Assembly: GCA_031257945.1 (NCBI GenBank)
Contig: JAIRNU010000005.1
Coordinates: 1 to 5,855 of the forward strand
DNA: 5,855 nucleotides
DNA from: Holosporales bacterium
GTDB lineage: Bacteria > Pseudomonadota > Alphaproteobacteria > BNTO01
Direction of reading: 5' to 3'
Shown here one piece after another: positions 5,853 to 5,855 of the stretch. The notes beneath the pieces are model-generated. The model saw only the letters and a list, made by a program, of their open reading frames with translations, did not search any database and was not told the origin of the DNA. Position numbers and translations under genes: made by a program. Each line of letters begins with the position of its first letter. Within the stretch, counting starts at the first letter, position 1.

Positions 5853-5855
5853 ATC

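Larger units (their letters stand above)
5267..5855. other. Non-coding spacer upstream of gyrA
   Basis: No open frame here resembles a protein, and I recognise no tRNA, rRNA or known small RNA. The gyrA-proximal part (to about 5340) holds the palindrome and candidate promoter. The stretch 5340-5500 is of mixed composition, with only short imperfect inverted repeats such as ACGC-CTA-GCGT near 5354-5364. From 5500 on it is AT-rich and dominated by the tandem repeat block, with a short direct repeat at the right edge. The gene beyond the window is unknown. Confidence 0.6.

Overview
The window looks like a chromosomal segment from an alphaproteobacterium. GyrA carries the acidic/alanine-rich insert between C-terminal blades seen in that class, and RseP has the short, single-PDZ form common there. 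Decayed insertion sequences, an AT-rich repeat-bearing spacer and substitutions at normally invariant GyrA positions would fit a host-associated lineage of the Rickettsiales/Holosporales type. That placement is inference, not something the sequence proves.

Layout. (1) Positions 1-1158, plus strand, are mobile-element debris. A short open frame at 2-109 looks like the C-terminal end of an IS66-type transposase. It is followed by a nearly full-length but dead IS630/Tc1-mariner family transposase (110-1158) with no usable start codon, one frameshift and one nonsense codon, although all three DDE residues remain. (2) Positions 1159-1351 hold no gene, terminator or RNA that I can support. (3) Positions 1352-2497, minus strand, encode an intact RseP/MmpA-type site-2 metalloprotease that starts at GTG behind a perfect Shine-Dalgarno. 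(4) Positions 2528-5266, minus strand, encode full-length DNA gyrase subunit A. It ends 30 nt before rseP, so the two are probably co-transcribed, gyrA first. (5) Positions 5267-5855 are non-coding: a 17-bp palindrome beside a possible gyrA promoter, two full and one partial copy of an ~80-bp tandem repeat, and an AT-rich direct repeat at the edge.

The two intact genes have unrelated jobs: chromosome supercoiling, and intramembrane proteolysis in envelope stress or polarity control. In most alphaproteobacteria rseP sits in the uppS-cdsA-dxr-rseP-bamA envelope cluster. Here it follows gyrA and is bordered downstream by IS debris, which suggests rearrangement.

I found no clear new multi-gene system. 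The observations most worth following are the unusual GyrA cleavage-core residues (Asn-Ile at the quinolone-contact positions, Asp two residues before the catalytic Tyr), the gyrA-rseP linkage and the tandem repeat block.
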